Notes: generated by a model from the sequence alone, not told the origin. A stretch of DNA of 64,000 nucleotides from Pseudomonas syringae (GCF_001698815.1 NZ_LGSI01000068.1:493999-557998), one strand, 5' to 3'. Shown: positions 51,979-60,621, counted from the first letter of the stretch. Made by a program: numbers and translations.

Positions 51979-52668
51979 ATGACCGGCCGCGACAACAACC
52001 TGTGGCTGGAACTGTGGCGCAAGCGTACAACTGACTTTCATCAAATCGCTGTCAACCCCTTGCTGTCGCGCTTCTGGCCTGCCTTGGGGCTTGAGCCCGG
52101 CTGCCTGGTTTTTGTGCCTTTGTGCGGTAAAAGCCTGGACATGCTCTGGCTCGCCGAGCAGGGCCACGAGGTGATCGGTGTCGAGTTGAGCCCGTTGGCG
52201 ACGCGGGCATTCTTTCGGGAAAACCAGCTGCATCCCACACGTACCCAAGAAGGCCAATTCACCCGCTGGCAACATGGGCGAATCAGCATTCTGTGCGGCG
52301 ACTACTTTGCTCTGACGTCGGCCGACCTCGGGGACATTGACACGGTATACGACCGCGCGGCCCTCACGGCGCTGCCGATGGAGCTGCGCCAACGCTATGT
52401 CACGCATTTGCGGCGGATCGTACCGGCCAGCGCCAATGTGTTTCTGCTGACCATCGAAGACGCCGAAGCAAGCGACACCCTGCAACAAGCCATGGGCGTG
52501 GATCAGGAACTGGCCGCGTTGTATCGGGCCGATTTCGAGATCAATCTGGCCCATGTCGAAAGCCTGTTCGAGAACGACCCGCAGGCACCGCAAACCGCCC
52601 CGACCCGCGCTGAATATAAGGTGTACCAACTCACCGGCAAATCCGTCGTTGACGCTGCGAAAACCTGA
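51979..52668 (+). CDS. Thiopurine-methyltransferase-like enzyme (TPMT family)
   Basis: A 229-residue SAM-dependent methyltransferase. The ATG at 51979 is preferred to 51952. Motifs are VFVPLCGKSLDMLWLAEQGH (SAM-binding) and EVIGVELSPLA, as in bacterial TPMT. Family members methylate thiols and also selenium or tellurium compounds. It lies 61 bp after nifA in the same direction and may be co-transcribed. Its role in a nif region is not obvious. Confidence 0.9.
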   Translation: MTGRDNNLWLELWRKRTTDFHQIAVNPLLSRFWPALGLEPGCLVFVPLCGKSLDMLWLAEQGHEVIGVELSPLATRAFFRENQLHPTRTQEGQFTRWQHGRISILCGDYFALTSADLGDIDTVYDRAALTALPMELRQRYVTHLRRIVPASANVFLLTIEDAEASDTLQQAMGVDQELAALYRADFEINLAHVESLFENDPQAPQTAPTRAEYKVYQLTGKSVVDAAKT

Positions 52669-52678
52669 AAGCGCTGTT

Positions 52679-52694
52679 TGTCGTTTGTCTTACA
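52679..52694. promoter_or_regulatory. NifA upstream site of nifB
   Basis: TGT-CGTTTGTCTT-ACA, an exact TGT-N10-ACA, 96 bp before the nifB -24 element. Confidence 0.68.
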
Positions 52695-52789
52695 GTTCCT
52701 CTGAATGGGCCGTGCGCTTTGTTAGCTGCCAAACAAAATCCGCAGCCAACATAAGGAAAAAATTCCTGTAAATCAAATAGTTAATAAAG

Positions 52790-52805
52790 CGGCACGGGGC
52801 TTGCT
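52790..52805 (+). promoter_or_regulatory. Sigma-54 promoter of the nifB operon
   Basis: CGGCACGGGGCTTGCT has exact -24/-12 spacing and lies 41 bp before nifB. Confidence 0.82.
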
Positions 52806-52846
52806 CAGTATTACTCCACAGACTCTCTCTGCAATGGGGATCGACC

Positions 52847-54361
52847 ATGGAACTGAGCATACTTGGGCAAGACGAATCGACGCAGCACAGTGCGGGGGGA
52901 TGTTCCTCCGGCTCTTGCGGCAGTACGGACGATCAGCTCAACCATCTTTCGGATGACATCCGTGAGAGGGTACAAAACCATCCTTGCTACTCCGAAGAAG
53001 CTCACCACTACTTCGCCCGTATGCATGTGGCGGTGGCACCGGCCTGCAACATCCAATGCCATTACTGCAACCGCAAGTACGACTGCGCCAACGAATCACG
53101 CCCAGGCGTCGTGTCGGAAGTGCTTGACCCGATCCAGGCGGTGAAAAAGGTCAAGGCGGTGGCTGCGACCATCCCGCAGATGACCGTACTGGGTATCGCT
53201 GGCCCCGGCGATCCGCTGGCCAACCTGGAGCGTACTTTCGAGACCTTCCGCATGCTCAGCGAGCAAGCACCGGACATCAAACTGTGTGTGTCCACCAACG
53301 GGCTGGCGCTGCCGGATGCCGTGGATGAACTGGCCAAATACAACATCGACCATGTGACCATCACCATCAACTGCGTGGACCCGGAGATCGGCGCCAAGAT
53401 CTACCCGTGGATCTTCTGGAACAACAAACGCATCCGCGGCAAGAAGGCGGCGAAGATCCTCATCGAACGCCAGCAGAAAGGTCTGGAGATGCTGGTGGCA
53501 CGCGGCATTCTGGTCAAGGTCAACTCGGTGCTGATCCCTGGCGTCAACGACGAGCACCTCAAAGAAGTCAGCCGCGTGGTCAAGGCCAAAGGTGCCTTCC
53601 TGCACAACGTCATGCCGCTGATCGCCGAGGCCGAACACGGCACCTTCTACGGTGTAATGGGCCAGCGCAGCCCCGAGCCCGAAGAGCTTCAAGATTTGCA
53701 GGACGCCTGCTCCGGCGACATGAACATGATGCGCCATTGCCGTCAGTGTCGCGCCGATGCGGTCGGCCTGCTGGGCGAGGATCGCGGTGACGAATTCACC
53801 CTCGACAAGATCGACGAGATGGAAATCGACTACGAAGCCGCCATGGTCAAACGCGCAGTGATCCACGCAGCGATCAAAGAAGAGCTGGACGAGAAAGCCA
53901 CGAAAAAAGCGCGTCTGGCGAACATATCGGTCAACGCCACCGCCACCGACGAAACCGCCAGGCACCATCGCCCCGTGCTGATGGCCGTAGCCACCAGTGG
54001 CGGCGGTCTGATCAACCAGCATTACGGCCATGCCACTGAGTTTCTGGTGTATGAAGCTTCGCCCGCCGGGGTGCGTTTCATCGGCCACCGCAAGGTCGAC
54101 CAATATTGCGTGGGCGATGACAGTTGCGGAGAGAAAGAGTCCGCGCTGTCCGGCAGCATCCGCGCGCTCAAGGGCTGCGAAGCGGTGCTCTGCTCGAAGA
54201 TCGGTTTCGAGCCTTGGGGCGATCTGGAAGCGGCAGGCATTCAACCTAACGGCGAACACGCGATGGAGCCCATCGAGGAAGCGGTTATGGCGGTTTACCA
54301 GGAAATGATCGCCAGCGGGCGGCTGGAGACACAAACACCACAACTGCGAGCCAATGCCTGA
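52847..54361 (+). CDS. nifB: NifB, radical SAM FeMo-cofactor core synthase
   Basis: A 504-residue protein. The radical SAM motif is CNIQCHYC (Cys67, 71, 74) followed by NRKYDCANES. N-terminal cysteines (GGCSSGSCGS) and later ones (CRQCRADAVG region) bind the K-clusters. The C-terminal part (residues about 375-490) is a NifX-like domain with GLINQHYGHATEFLVYEA. It fuses two 4Fe-4S clusters with a carbide from SAM into NifB-co. It starts the operon nifB-fdxN-nifO-nifQ-rhdN-grx. Confidence 0.97.
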   Translation: MELSILGQDESTQHSAGGCSSGSCGSTDDQLNHLSDDIRERVQNHPCYSEEAHHYFARMHVAVAPACNIQCHYCNRKYDCANESRPGVVSEVLDPIQAVKKVKAVAATIPQMTVLGIAGPGDPLANLERTFETFRMLSEQAPDIKLCVSTNGLALPDAVDELAKYNIDHVTITINCVDPEIGAKIYPWIFWNNKRIRGKKAAKILIERQQKGLEMLVARGILVKVNSVLIPGVNDEHLKEVSRVVKAKGAFLHNVMPLIAEAEHGTFYGVMGQRSPEPEELQDLQDACSGDMNMMRHCRQCRADAVGLLGEDRGDEFTLDKIDEMEIDYEAAMVKRAVIHAAIKEELDEKATKKARLANISVNATATDETARHHRPVLMAVATSGGGLINQHYGHATEFLVYEASPAGVRFIGHRKVDQYCVGDDSCGEKESALSGSIRALKGCEAVLCSKIGFEPWGDLEAAGIQPNGEHAMEPIEEAVMAVYQEMIASGRLETQTPQLRANA

Positions 54362-54397
54362 CCCAGGTCTATGGATCAACGTTTAGGGAGGTGCAAA

Positions 54398-54676
54398 ATG
54401 GCACTGAAGATTGTCGAGTCCTGTGTCAACTGCTGGGCCTGTCTGGATGTTTGCCCGAGCGAGGCGATTTCGTCGGGCACCACCCAGTTCACGATCAGCG
54501 CGCAGAAGTGTACCGAGTGCGATGGCGACTTTAGCGAGCAGCAGTGCGCAAGTATCTGCCCGGTCGAGGGTGCCATTCTGCTCGCCGACGGCAGCCCGGC
54601 CAACCCGCCGGGTTCCCTGACGGGAATTCCACCGGAGCGTCTGGCGCAAGCCATGCGTGAAATTCAGGCTCGTTGA
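54398..54676 (+). CDS. fdxN: 2[4Fe-4S] ferredoxin FdxN
   Basis: A 92-residue ferredoxin; the start at 54398 follows GGGAGGTGC. Cluster motifs are CVNCWACLDVCP and CTECDGDFSEQQC with a following CP. In Azotobacter FdxN supports NifB in cofactor synthesis, and the position just after nifB agrees. Confidence 0.94.
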   Translation: MALKIVESCVNCWACLDVCPSEAISSGTTQFTISAQKCTECDGDFSEQQCASICPVEGAILLADGSPANPPGSLTGIPPERLAQAMREIQAR

Positions 54677-54686
54677 GGAAAGGACT

Positions 54687-55130
54687 ATGTCTTGTATCGT
54701 CTTCTACGAAAAACCCGGCTGCGCCACCAATAGGTTGCAGAAGGAGTTGCTGCGTTCCAAGGGCCTGGAACTGGAAGTGCGCAACCTGCTTGACGAACCC
54801 TGGACGCGAGAAAGCCTGCTGCCGTTTTTCGGCAGCAAGCCGGTTGCCGAGTGGTTCAACCCGTCGGCACCGGCAATCAAATATGGCGAGCTTGATCCGC
54901 TCCAGCAGACCCGCGAGCAAGCATTGGCAATGATGCTGGAACGACCGCTGTTGATCCGTCGCCCACTGATCCGCTTCGGCGAACAGTTCATGGTCGGCTT
55001 CGATCTGGTCGCGCTCAATGCCTTGCTGCCCTGCAACGGCAAGCTGTCCACGCTGCCCACGGCTATCGACAGCTGTAGCCGCGGTCAACATTCGCATCAC
55101 GGCTGCCAGCCCATGGCAGATGCATCGTGA
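54687..55130 (+). CDS. nifO: NifO, arsenate-reductase-like nif protein
   Basis: A 147-residue protein of the ArsC/Spx-like NifO family. It starts MSCIVFYEKPGCATNRLQKE with the family cysteine, followed by LLIRRPLIRFGEQFMVGFD. In Azotobacter NifO affects molybdenum use between nitrate reductase and nitrogenase. It ends in a His/Cys-rich tail (SCSRGQHSHHGC). It overlaps the nifQ start (GTGA). Confidence 0.92.
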   Translation: MSCIVFYEKPGCATNRLQKELLRSKGLELEVRNLLDEPWTRESLLPFFGSKPVAEWFNPSAPAIKYGELDPLQQTREQALAMMLERPLLIRRPLIRFGEQFMVGFDLVALNALLPCNGKLSTLPTAIDSCSRGQHSHHGCQPMADAS

Positions 55131-55723
55131 ACGGCGCTCAGGCGCTCCGGATCGAGCCCCTCCAGGCGGCTCCGTTACCAAGCCAGCGGCGCGCCAACCG
55201 CATGTGGCTGGCGCGCATCATCCAGGCGCAACGCAGCGGGCAAAGCTGCCTGCCGTTTCACTTGGGTCTGGCCGAGGATGAATACGCCCAATTGATTGGT
55301 GAGCACTTTCCCGAGCAGGCCGGTGCGACCAGCAAGGGCTTGGGGTTATTGGCTCACGAGTGCGCCGAGTTACGCGAAGAGCTTCTGATGATGCGCAACG
55401 ACGAATGGCAGGACTTGCGGGGCTTGCTGCTCGCTGGCCGTCGCGGACGCGGGGTCGATGAAGTGTGGATGGCCAGCATCGTCGCGGCGGGCTGCATGGG
55501 AGGCAGCCACCTGTGGCGCGACTTGGGGCTTGCTTCACGCCTGGATCTGCGCGAGCTGCTGGTGCACAACTTCCCGCTGCTGGCGATGCGCAACGTGTTG
55601 GACATGCGCTGGAAGAAGTTTTTTTACAAACAATTGTGCGAACAGGAAGGCGGTTATGTCTGCCGCTCGCCCAGTTGCAATATCTGCCCAACCTTTCAGG
55701 ACTGTTTTGGAGAAGAACTATGA
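55127..55723 (+). CDS. nifQ: NifQ, molybdenum donor for FeMo-cofactor
   Basis: A 198-residue protein starting with GTG. The C-terminal C-x4-C-x2-C-x5-C motif (CRSPSCNICPTFQDC) binds the Mo-Fe-S cluster given to NifEN/NifH. The start overlaps the nifO stop and the end overlaps the rhodanese start by 4 bp. Confidence 0.94.
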   Translation: MNGAQALRIEPLQAAPLPSQRRANRMWLARIIQAQRSGQSCLPFHLGLAEDEYAQLIGEHFPEQAGATSKGLGLLAHECAELREELLMMRNDEWQDLRGLLLAGRRGRGVDEVWMASIVAAGCMGGSHLWRDLGLASRLDLRELLVHNFPLLAMRNVLDMRWKKFFYKQLCEQEGGYVCRSPSCNICPTFQDCFGEEL

Positions 55724-56079
55724 GCACCAAGCGCATCACCGTAGAACAAGCCCAAGCCCTGCTTGCCGGGGAAGATAACGTCATGCTGCTGGACATGCGA
55801 GATGCGCAAGCCTATTGCCAGGGCCATGATCCACGCGCCCTACACCTCAGCGACCCGACCCTGCGCGGCCTGCTGAAAAACCTGCCCCGCGATATGCAGC
55901 TGATCATCAGTTGCTACCACGGCAATGCCAGCCAGAAGATGGCAAGCCTGTTCGCCGACTTCGGCTTCACCGCCTGCTACAGCCTGGACGGTGGCTACGA
56001 AGCCTGGAAATCGCGACCACTGCTCACGATGCCGTCGGCCAGATCGAAAAGAGCAATCTCACCGGCCGCCTTGGCTTGA
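55720..56079 (+). CDS. rhdN: Rhodanese-domain protein of the nifB operon
   Basis: A 119-residue single rhodanese domain with active cysteine in IISCYHGNASQKMA and VMLLDMRDAQAY near the start. It resembles the GlpE type. Azotobacter has a rhodanese gene (rhdN) at this place. It may move sulfur for cluster assembly. Confidence 0.88.
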   Translation: MSTKRITVEQAQALLAGEDNVMLLDMRDAQAYCQGHDPRALHLSDPTLRGLLKNLPRDMQLIISCYHGNASQKMASLFADFGFTACYSLDGGYEAWKSRPLLTMPSARSKRAISPAALA

Positions 56080-56095
56080 TCACGGAGAAACCACC

Positions 56096-56440
56096 ATGCA
56101 GGTAATGGACACTGAAGCACGCATCCGCGAGCAGCTCGCCAAGAACCCAGTGATGCTTTACATGAAAGGAACACCGGAAAATCCCGAGTGCGGCTTTTCC
56201 CGTGCGGCGATAAAAGCGCTCGGCGAAATCGGCCATCCGTTCTCCTACGTGAACGTACTGGCGGCCCCGCATATTCGTGAGAAACTGCCGAAAATTTCGA
56301 ACTGGCCCACCTACCCTCAGCTTTTCATCAATGGCGAACTGGTTGGCGGCAGCGACATCGTGCTTGCCATGCATGCCGATGGCAGCCTGGTAACGCTATT
56401 GGCGACCGCCAGCGCCCAATCTGAAGTGCCAGACCTGTGA
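56096..56440 (+). CDS. Monothiol glutaredoxin (Grx5/GrxD type) of the nif region
   Basis: A 114-residue CGFS glutaredoxin: VMLYMKGTPENPECGFSRAA near residue 20 and SNWPTYPQLFINGELVGGSD. Such proteins carry 2Fe-2S clusters. The nif-linked copy (grx5-nif in Azotobacter) probably helps cluster delivery. The start at 56096 is chosen, with an in-frame ATG at 56105 as alternative. Confidence 0.93.
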   Translation: MQVMDTEARIREQLAKNPVMLYMKGTPENPECGFSRAAIKALGEIGHPFSYVNVLAAPHIREKLPKISNWPTYPQLFINGELVGGSDIVLAMHADGSLVTLLATASAQSEVPDL

Positions 56441-56467
56441 GGTAATGTGCAAGTATTCGGAGGTGAC

Positions 56468-57481
56468 ATGCGCCAACTCAAGCCGGGGCTCGTCCTCATG
56501 GCTCTGCTACTGGCAGGCTGTGGTGACAAGGTAGAAAGTTTCGGGGGCCCGACCATGGGCAGCACTTACTCGGTGAAGTATGTCCGCAGCAGTGGCGGTC
56601 CGGCTCCAGACGAGGTGCAGGCCAAGGTCGAGGCACTCCTGGCGCAGGTCGACGAGCAGATGTCGACCTATCGGGCAGACTCACTGGTTTCGCGTTTCAA
56701 CGACCTCCCAGCACAAAGCTGCATGCAACTGCCTGAAACCATGCTCGATCTGGTGCGCTACGGCGACCAGCTCTCCAGGGAAAGCGACGGTTCTTTTGAC
56801 CTCACCGTCGAACCATTGATGGACCTCTGGGGCTTCGGCCCGCATGGAAAAGGCGAACGGGTGCCAAGCGCTGAACAAATCGCTCAGGTACGCCAACAAG
56901 TCGGCTTCGGCCATTTGCGGATCGACGGCACGCAGCTGTGCAAGGATGCCAATATCAAACTGGACTTCGACTCCATCGCCGCCGGTAATACCGTGGATCA
57001 GGCCGCCCAACTGGTCGAGAGCCTGGACATCAACAGCTATCTGGTCGAATTCACCGGCGAACTCAAGGCCAGAGGTCACAAGCCCGATGGCAGCCCCTGG
57101 CGGATCGCGATCGAAGCCCCCCGCGACGACGCGCAGGTAGCGCAGGTGGTACTGGCACTGGATAACCTGGGCATGTCCACCTCAGGCGACTACCGTAACT
57201 ACTTCGAAACCGATGGCAAACGCTACTCGCATACCTTCGATCCCCATAGCGGCGCCCCCATCACCCATAACCTCGCATCGGTCACCGTGGTATCACCTTC
57301 GGCACTGCACGCCGACGGCCTCTCCACGATGCTGGAAGTTCTGGGCCCGGACAAAGGCTACCGCTACGCCATCGACCACCAAATCGCCGCCTTCTTCATC
57401 ACTCGCGAACCCCAAGGCTTCGTCACGCGCAGCACACCGGCGTTCACGGCAGTACTTGCGCAACAGAGCGCCCCGCAGTGA
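56468..57481 (+). CDS. ApbE-like FAD:protein FMN transferase
   Basis: A 337-residue lipoprotein; the start at 56468 follows GGAGGTG. The lipobox is LLLAGC. ApbE motifs are GGPTMGSTYSVKYV, LTVEPLMDLWGFGP, the LDFDSIAAGNTVDQAA segment and HTFDPHSGAPI. ApbE attaches FMN to RnfG and RnfD, and the neighbouring rnf genes need just that. It is 27 bp after the glutaredoxin gene and likely in the nifB operon. Confidence 0.92.
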   Translation: MRQLKPGLVLMALLLAGCGDKVESFGGPTMGSTYSVKYVRSSGGPAPDEVQAKVEALLAQVDEQMSTYRADSLVSRFNDLPAQSCMQLPETMLDLVRYGDQLSRESDGSFDLTVEPLMDLWGFGPHGKGERVPSAEQIAQVRQQVGFGHLRIDGTQLCKDANIKLDFDSIAAGNTVDQAAQLVESLDINSYLVEFTGELKARGHKPDGSPWRIAIEAPRDDAQVAQVVLALDNLGMSTSGDYRNYFETDGKRYSHTFDPHSGAPITHNLASVTVVSPSALHADGLSTMLEVLGPDKGYRYAIDHQIAAFFITREPQGFVTRSTPAFTAVLAQQSAPQ

Positions 57482-57529
57482 AGAGGTTCAAAGCAGCCAA
57501 ATGAACCAGCAGTCAACACGACACAGTAA

Positions 57530-57736
57530 AGGGTCACTACGCCAAGGGAAAAATTAAAACGCTGGGTGCTTCGTAAACCACTGGACAAGACACGAGGATG
57601 GGTGATGTACGCGGCAGGCGTTAAGATCGAAATGATTGCCAAGGTGCTCAACCACAGCAGTCCAGCAATCACGATGGCGTACATCGGCATCACTCAAAGC
57701 GAGGTCAACGCAACATGCGATCAGCTCGTCATTTGA
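57530..57736 (+). pseudogene. C-terminal remnant of a tyrosine-type integrase
   Basis: The frame from 57530 reads RWVLRKPLDKTRGWVMYAAG, then VKIEMIAKVLNHSSPAITMA and YIGITQ. This is the end of a tyrosine recombinase with its LNHSS motif and active Tyr (AYIGI). The rest of the enzyme is missing and the Arg motif (normally LRKTFGY-like) is altered. It is a leftover of an element that may have brought or bordered the island. Confidence 0.72.
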
Positions 57737-58216
57737 GACGCCTCTACAGCACGCATCAGCGGGCTTCGTAGCACCTTCGCATCCGCTCCATCCTTCCTGC
57801 ACACCTCTCCAGCACCACCACAGACCGGGTAGCGGCGCCCACTGATGATAACTGTTCTTATTTCGCACTCATTCAGCAAAGCACCACGATGGGTCGCGGT
57901 CGTCTTGATAGCCCCGGTAGAACGGACGAATCCGTGTAAGTTGGTCCAGCTTATTTTTCCTGGCCCTGCATAGATCGACCCCCACCCTGTTCGAAGTCCC
58001 GAGAAACGGGGATCAAATTATCGGAGAAAACTCCTTCAAATTTATCTCGGCTGACGAAGATCGGACGTAGGTGCTGCTTTTGTCGGAACCATCTACTTAG
58101 TACTGATAGGTTGCCCAAACTTTGGTGCAGATGTAGCACAGCAAGCCGAGGAGCAAGAGGATGTTCCGACCCCAGTAGTAGCGAGTTGTGGCCCTAACGA
58201 AGCCAGTAGCCCATTC
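57737..58216. other. Spacer with no recognised gene
   Basis: About 480 bases between the integrase remnant and the transposase remnant. No good coding frame is seen. Confidence 0.5.
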
Positions 58217-59313
58217 ATGGTATATGCGCTTTGCTTCGTCGTTCCCCAATCACTCTACGTTTCCAAGAATCGGCACGGTCGTTTTCGTGACAGCTCGCTG
58301 TTTCGCTGGCTGTTCAACGAGGTGCTGCGTCGCTGCATGGACGCAGGTCTGGTCAAGGCGAAGGTTTTGCTGTGGACGCCAGCGTCGTCAAAGCGGATGC
58401 CAGTCGACAACGAGGCGTACCCGGCAACGAAGAGGTCAACTGGAGCGATCCGTCGCTGAGTACTCGCGCCGTGCGTGAGTACCTTGAAGCTCTGGATGAA
58501 GAGGCTTTGGCCGAAGCACTGCCCAAGCGCCTGTCGCTGACCGATCCACTTGCACGTTGGACCGCTGCGCCAGGAGGTCCAGCGTTTTTCGCTTACTCGA
58601 CGAACTATCTGATTGATGTCGAGCATGGCGTGATCATGGACGTGGAGCCGACGCCAGCGCATCGAACTGCCGAGGTCGAGAGCACCAAGATCATGATTGA
58701 GCGGGTCGAAGAACAGTTCGACATCAAGCCGGATCGGCTCATCGGCGATACCGCTTATGGAACCGCACCGATGCTGGCCTGGATGGTGGACCAAAAAAAC
58801 ATTGAGCCTCATGTGCCGGTTTGGGACAAAACCGAACGCAAGAACGACAGCCTCTCGAGCAGCGATTTTCAATGGAATGAAGAAACGCAGGAGTATCGCG
58901 GTCCCACCGGACACGCCCTGCGTAGCGAGTGGCGGGCCTTCAAGAACCAGCGCTCACATGTCACGAAAGCTGGCACCATCATCTTTCGATCCCGACAAAC
59001 CGACTGCGCTACATGCTCGATGAAAGCGCGCTGCTGCCCGAACACTTCGTTCCGAAAAATCGCCCGTAGTGTCCATGAAGCGGCGCGCGATGTTGCGCGG
59101 CGGATCGCTACGACACCGCAATACGCGTGCTCTCGCCATGAGCGCAAGAAGGTCGAAATGTTGTTCGCGCACCTCAAGCGAATCCTGAAGCTGGATCGAT
59201 TGCGGCTACGAGGCATGACCGGTGCAAACGACGAATTTACCTTAGCGGCAGCGGTACAGAATCTAAGGAAATTAGCGAAACTGACCTCTCAAGGGCCACC
59301 GACCACGGGATAG
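58217..59313 (+). pseudogene. Frameshifted IS1182/IS5-type transposase
   Basis: The first frame reads HGRFRDSSLFRWLFNEVLRR and ends soon after GLVKAK. The next frame picks up at the matching point with AVDASVVKADASRQRG and runs to 59313. A one-base loss near 58360 explains the break. The DDE parts are visible (VDASVVKADA; DRLIGDTAYGTAPMLAW; MLFAHLKRILKLDRLRLRGM). The N-terminal third is missing. The element is inactive unless complemented. Confidence 0.82.
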
Positions 59314-59670
59314 GTACGCCCGCAATCAGCAAAAACCCTCAAATTAACCCACTGACCAAGCTACAAAGATCAACGTAGAACCGAAAAACCACGCAACGTG
59401 GTGCACAGGTTCTGAAGTGACGGCCAACCTTGATGCCTTCCAGTCTGAAATTTCGACTTTTTCAACAGAGTCGGCCGATTACTGCCAGTTGTCTGTTGCC
59501 CCGGCAGCTCATCATGAATGCGGAGCACTCCAGCTAACGCGGATATGAACGGTTGTCAGACCGAATACAAACGAACGGCCAAGTGGAGTGCAATTTCGCA
59601 AGGTATCCAATTGGTATTCCAACTAAAAAACAACAAAAATATTAACCATAAAAATCAATAAGATAAAAGT
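59314..59670. other. IS right end and spacer
   Basis: The DNA after the transposase contains GACTTTTTCAACAGAGTCGG near 59454, a sequence often seen at IS ends. After that an AT-rich stretch follows with no gene. Confidence 0.4.
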
Positions 59671-59696
59671 CAGGTTCAGATTATCCCGGCCCACCA
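59671..59696 (+). other. tRNA/tmRNA 3'-end-like sequence, possible attachment site
   Basis: CAGGTTCAGATTATCCCGGC runs on into CCACCA. It resembles a degenerate T-arm plus CCA end, close to Pseudomonas tmRNA (GGTTCAAAT, CCCGGCTCCACCA). It lies downstream of an integrase remnant and upstream of a strong terminator. It may be a decayed attachment site at an island edge. The T-stem does not pair well. Confidence 0.4.
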
Positions 59697-59709
59697 CATT
59701 CAGCAGTAC

Positions 59710-59744
59710 AAAAAAGCACCTCGCGTTGAGCAGGTGCTTTTTTT
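59710..59744. terminator. Strong bidirectional terminator
   Basis: AAAAAAGCACCT pairs with AGGTGCTTTTTT around a 10-base loop, followed by more T. This is a classical intrinsic terminator. It probably once served a stable RNA gene just upstream. Confidence 0.85.
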
Positions 59745-59880
59745 GTGTCTCCAGGAATCTGTCCGCAGAGCAGGTATAACTCAAGTCCCGTCTGAATCAA
59801 GATCGAGCAAAGCCTGCCCACAACTCGCCGTCAAACGCTACCCCCACTTGCAGCCCAACCCCCGCATCGCTACCCTTGCG

Positions 59881-60060
59881 CTCGCCGCTGCCAAATCAGC
59901 GGCCTGGGCGTAGGAACCCGGAACTATCTAGGTATGCATGTGCCAAGCTTTACGACTGCAATTCTGTTTTGTGTAGTCAATATGGCGGCTGTGCGTGGGC
60001 ACGCTTCGGCGTGGCCGGATGCCTAGAGTTCCGGTATTCCTACCCTGCGCACAACTGCCA
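59881..60060 (+). ncRNA. Structured RNA leader upstream of the DUF6124 gene (C4-antisense-like)
   Basis: Long-range complementarity is clear: GTAGGAACCCGGAACT at 59910 pairs with AGTTCCGGTATTCCTAC ending at 60043. Inside it TCTAGGTAT pairs with ATGCCTAGA. This gives a branched structure of about 140 bases. Its look resembles C4-antisense-RNA-type motifs found in Pseudomonas before small genes. The family name is a recollection, while the pairing is visible. Confidence 0.5.
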
Positions 60061-60112
60061 CCCAAAGCCTGTAGGAAGGCCTCTGGCAGCTCCAATACTC
60101 TAGGAGCAAACC

Positions 60113-60325
60113 ATGACTCATCACGAACAAACCCACACCATTGAACAGCTGATCAACGACACCGACGAATTACTTCGCTGCGCCAAGGCGACAGCTTATG
60201 AAAGCGCCGATGCCTTGCGAGGGAATCAGCGGGACCATGCATTTTCGGTTGTTTATTTGATTGAAATGGCACGCGGGAAGCTGGATCAGCTCATCCACGC
60301 CCAAGCGGAATGTGGGTCTTGGTAA
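60113..60325 (+). CDS. DUF6124-type small protein
   Basis: A 70-residue helical protein: EQLINDTDELLRCAKATAYE then FSVVYLIEMARGKLDQLIHA. Small proteins of this kind are common in fluorescent Pseudomonas and often follow a structured RNA, as here. TAGGAG precedes the start. Its function is unknown. Confidence 0.72.
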   Translation: MTHHEQTHTIEQLINDTDELLRCAKATAYESADALRGNQRDHAFSVVYLIEMARGKLDQLIHAQAECGSW

Positions 60326-60396
60326 TCGCAATGAAAGCAAGCTGATCAGCAATAGCCTCGAAAAAAACTCGGAACCGCGCCTGGTGAGAATATTTT

Positions 60397-60621
60397 TCAG
60401 CCATGCGCGGTCAACATCTTCTTCTTGAAGTCATCAGCGCTGAATGGACGAGGCTCTCCGCTGGATTCACCCTCAATCAGCGCGAAGCGGACAGCTTCGA
60501 GTTCCGCACTGCGTTCCTGCTCACGCCGGATCAGGTCGCGGATATATTCGCTGTCGTTGGAGGAGCGCTCTGCATCGATTTCCGCCACGATGCCCGGCTC
60601 ACTTCGAGTCAATGCCTGCAA
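60397..60621 (-). pseudogene. ParD-like antitoxin remnant
   Basis: Residues from about 20 on (NDSEYIRDLIRREQERSAEL, then EGESSGEPRPFSADDFKKKM) match the ParD antitoxin C-terminal half. The first 19 residues do not match the ribbon-helix-helix start. No ParE toxin gene follows. It is probably a truncated orphan that overlaps the end of the response regulator gene. Confidence 0.65.

Noticed and set aside
59671..59696. A complete tRNA gene ending here
   Set aside because: Only a degenerate 3' end is visible; no acceptor, D-arm or anticodon stem can be traced upstream.
59876..60103. Small plus-strand frame before the DUF6124 gene
   Set aside because: It coincides with the structured RNA and has no protein-like pattern.
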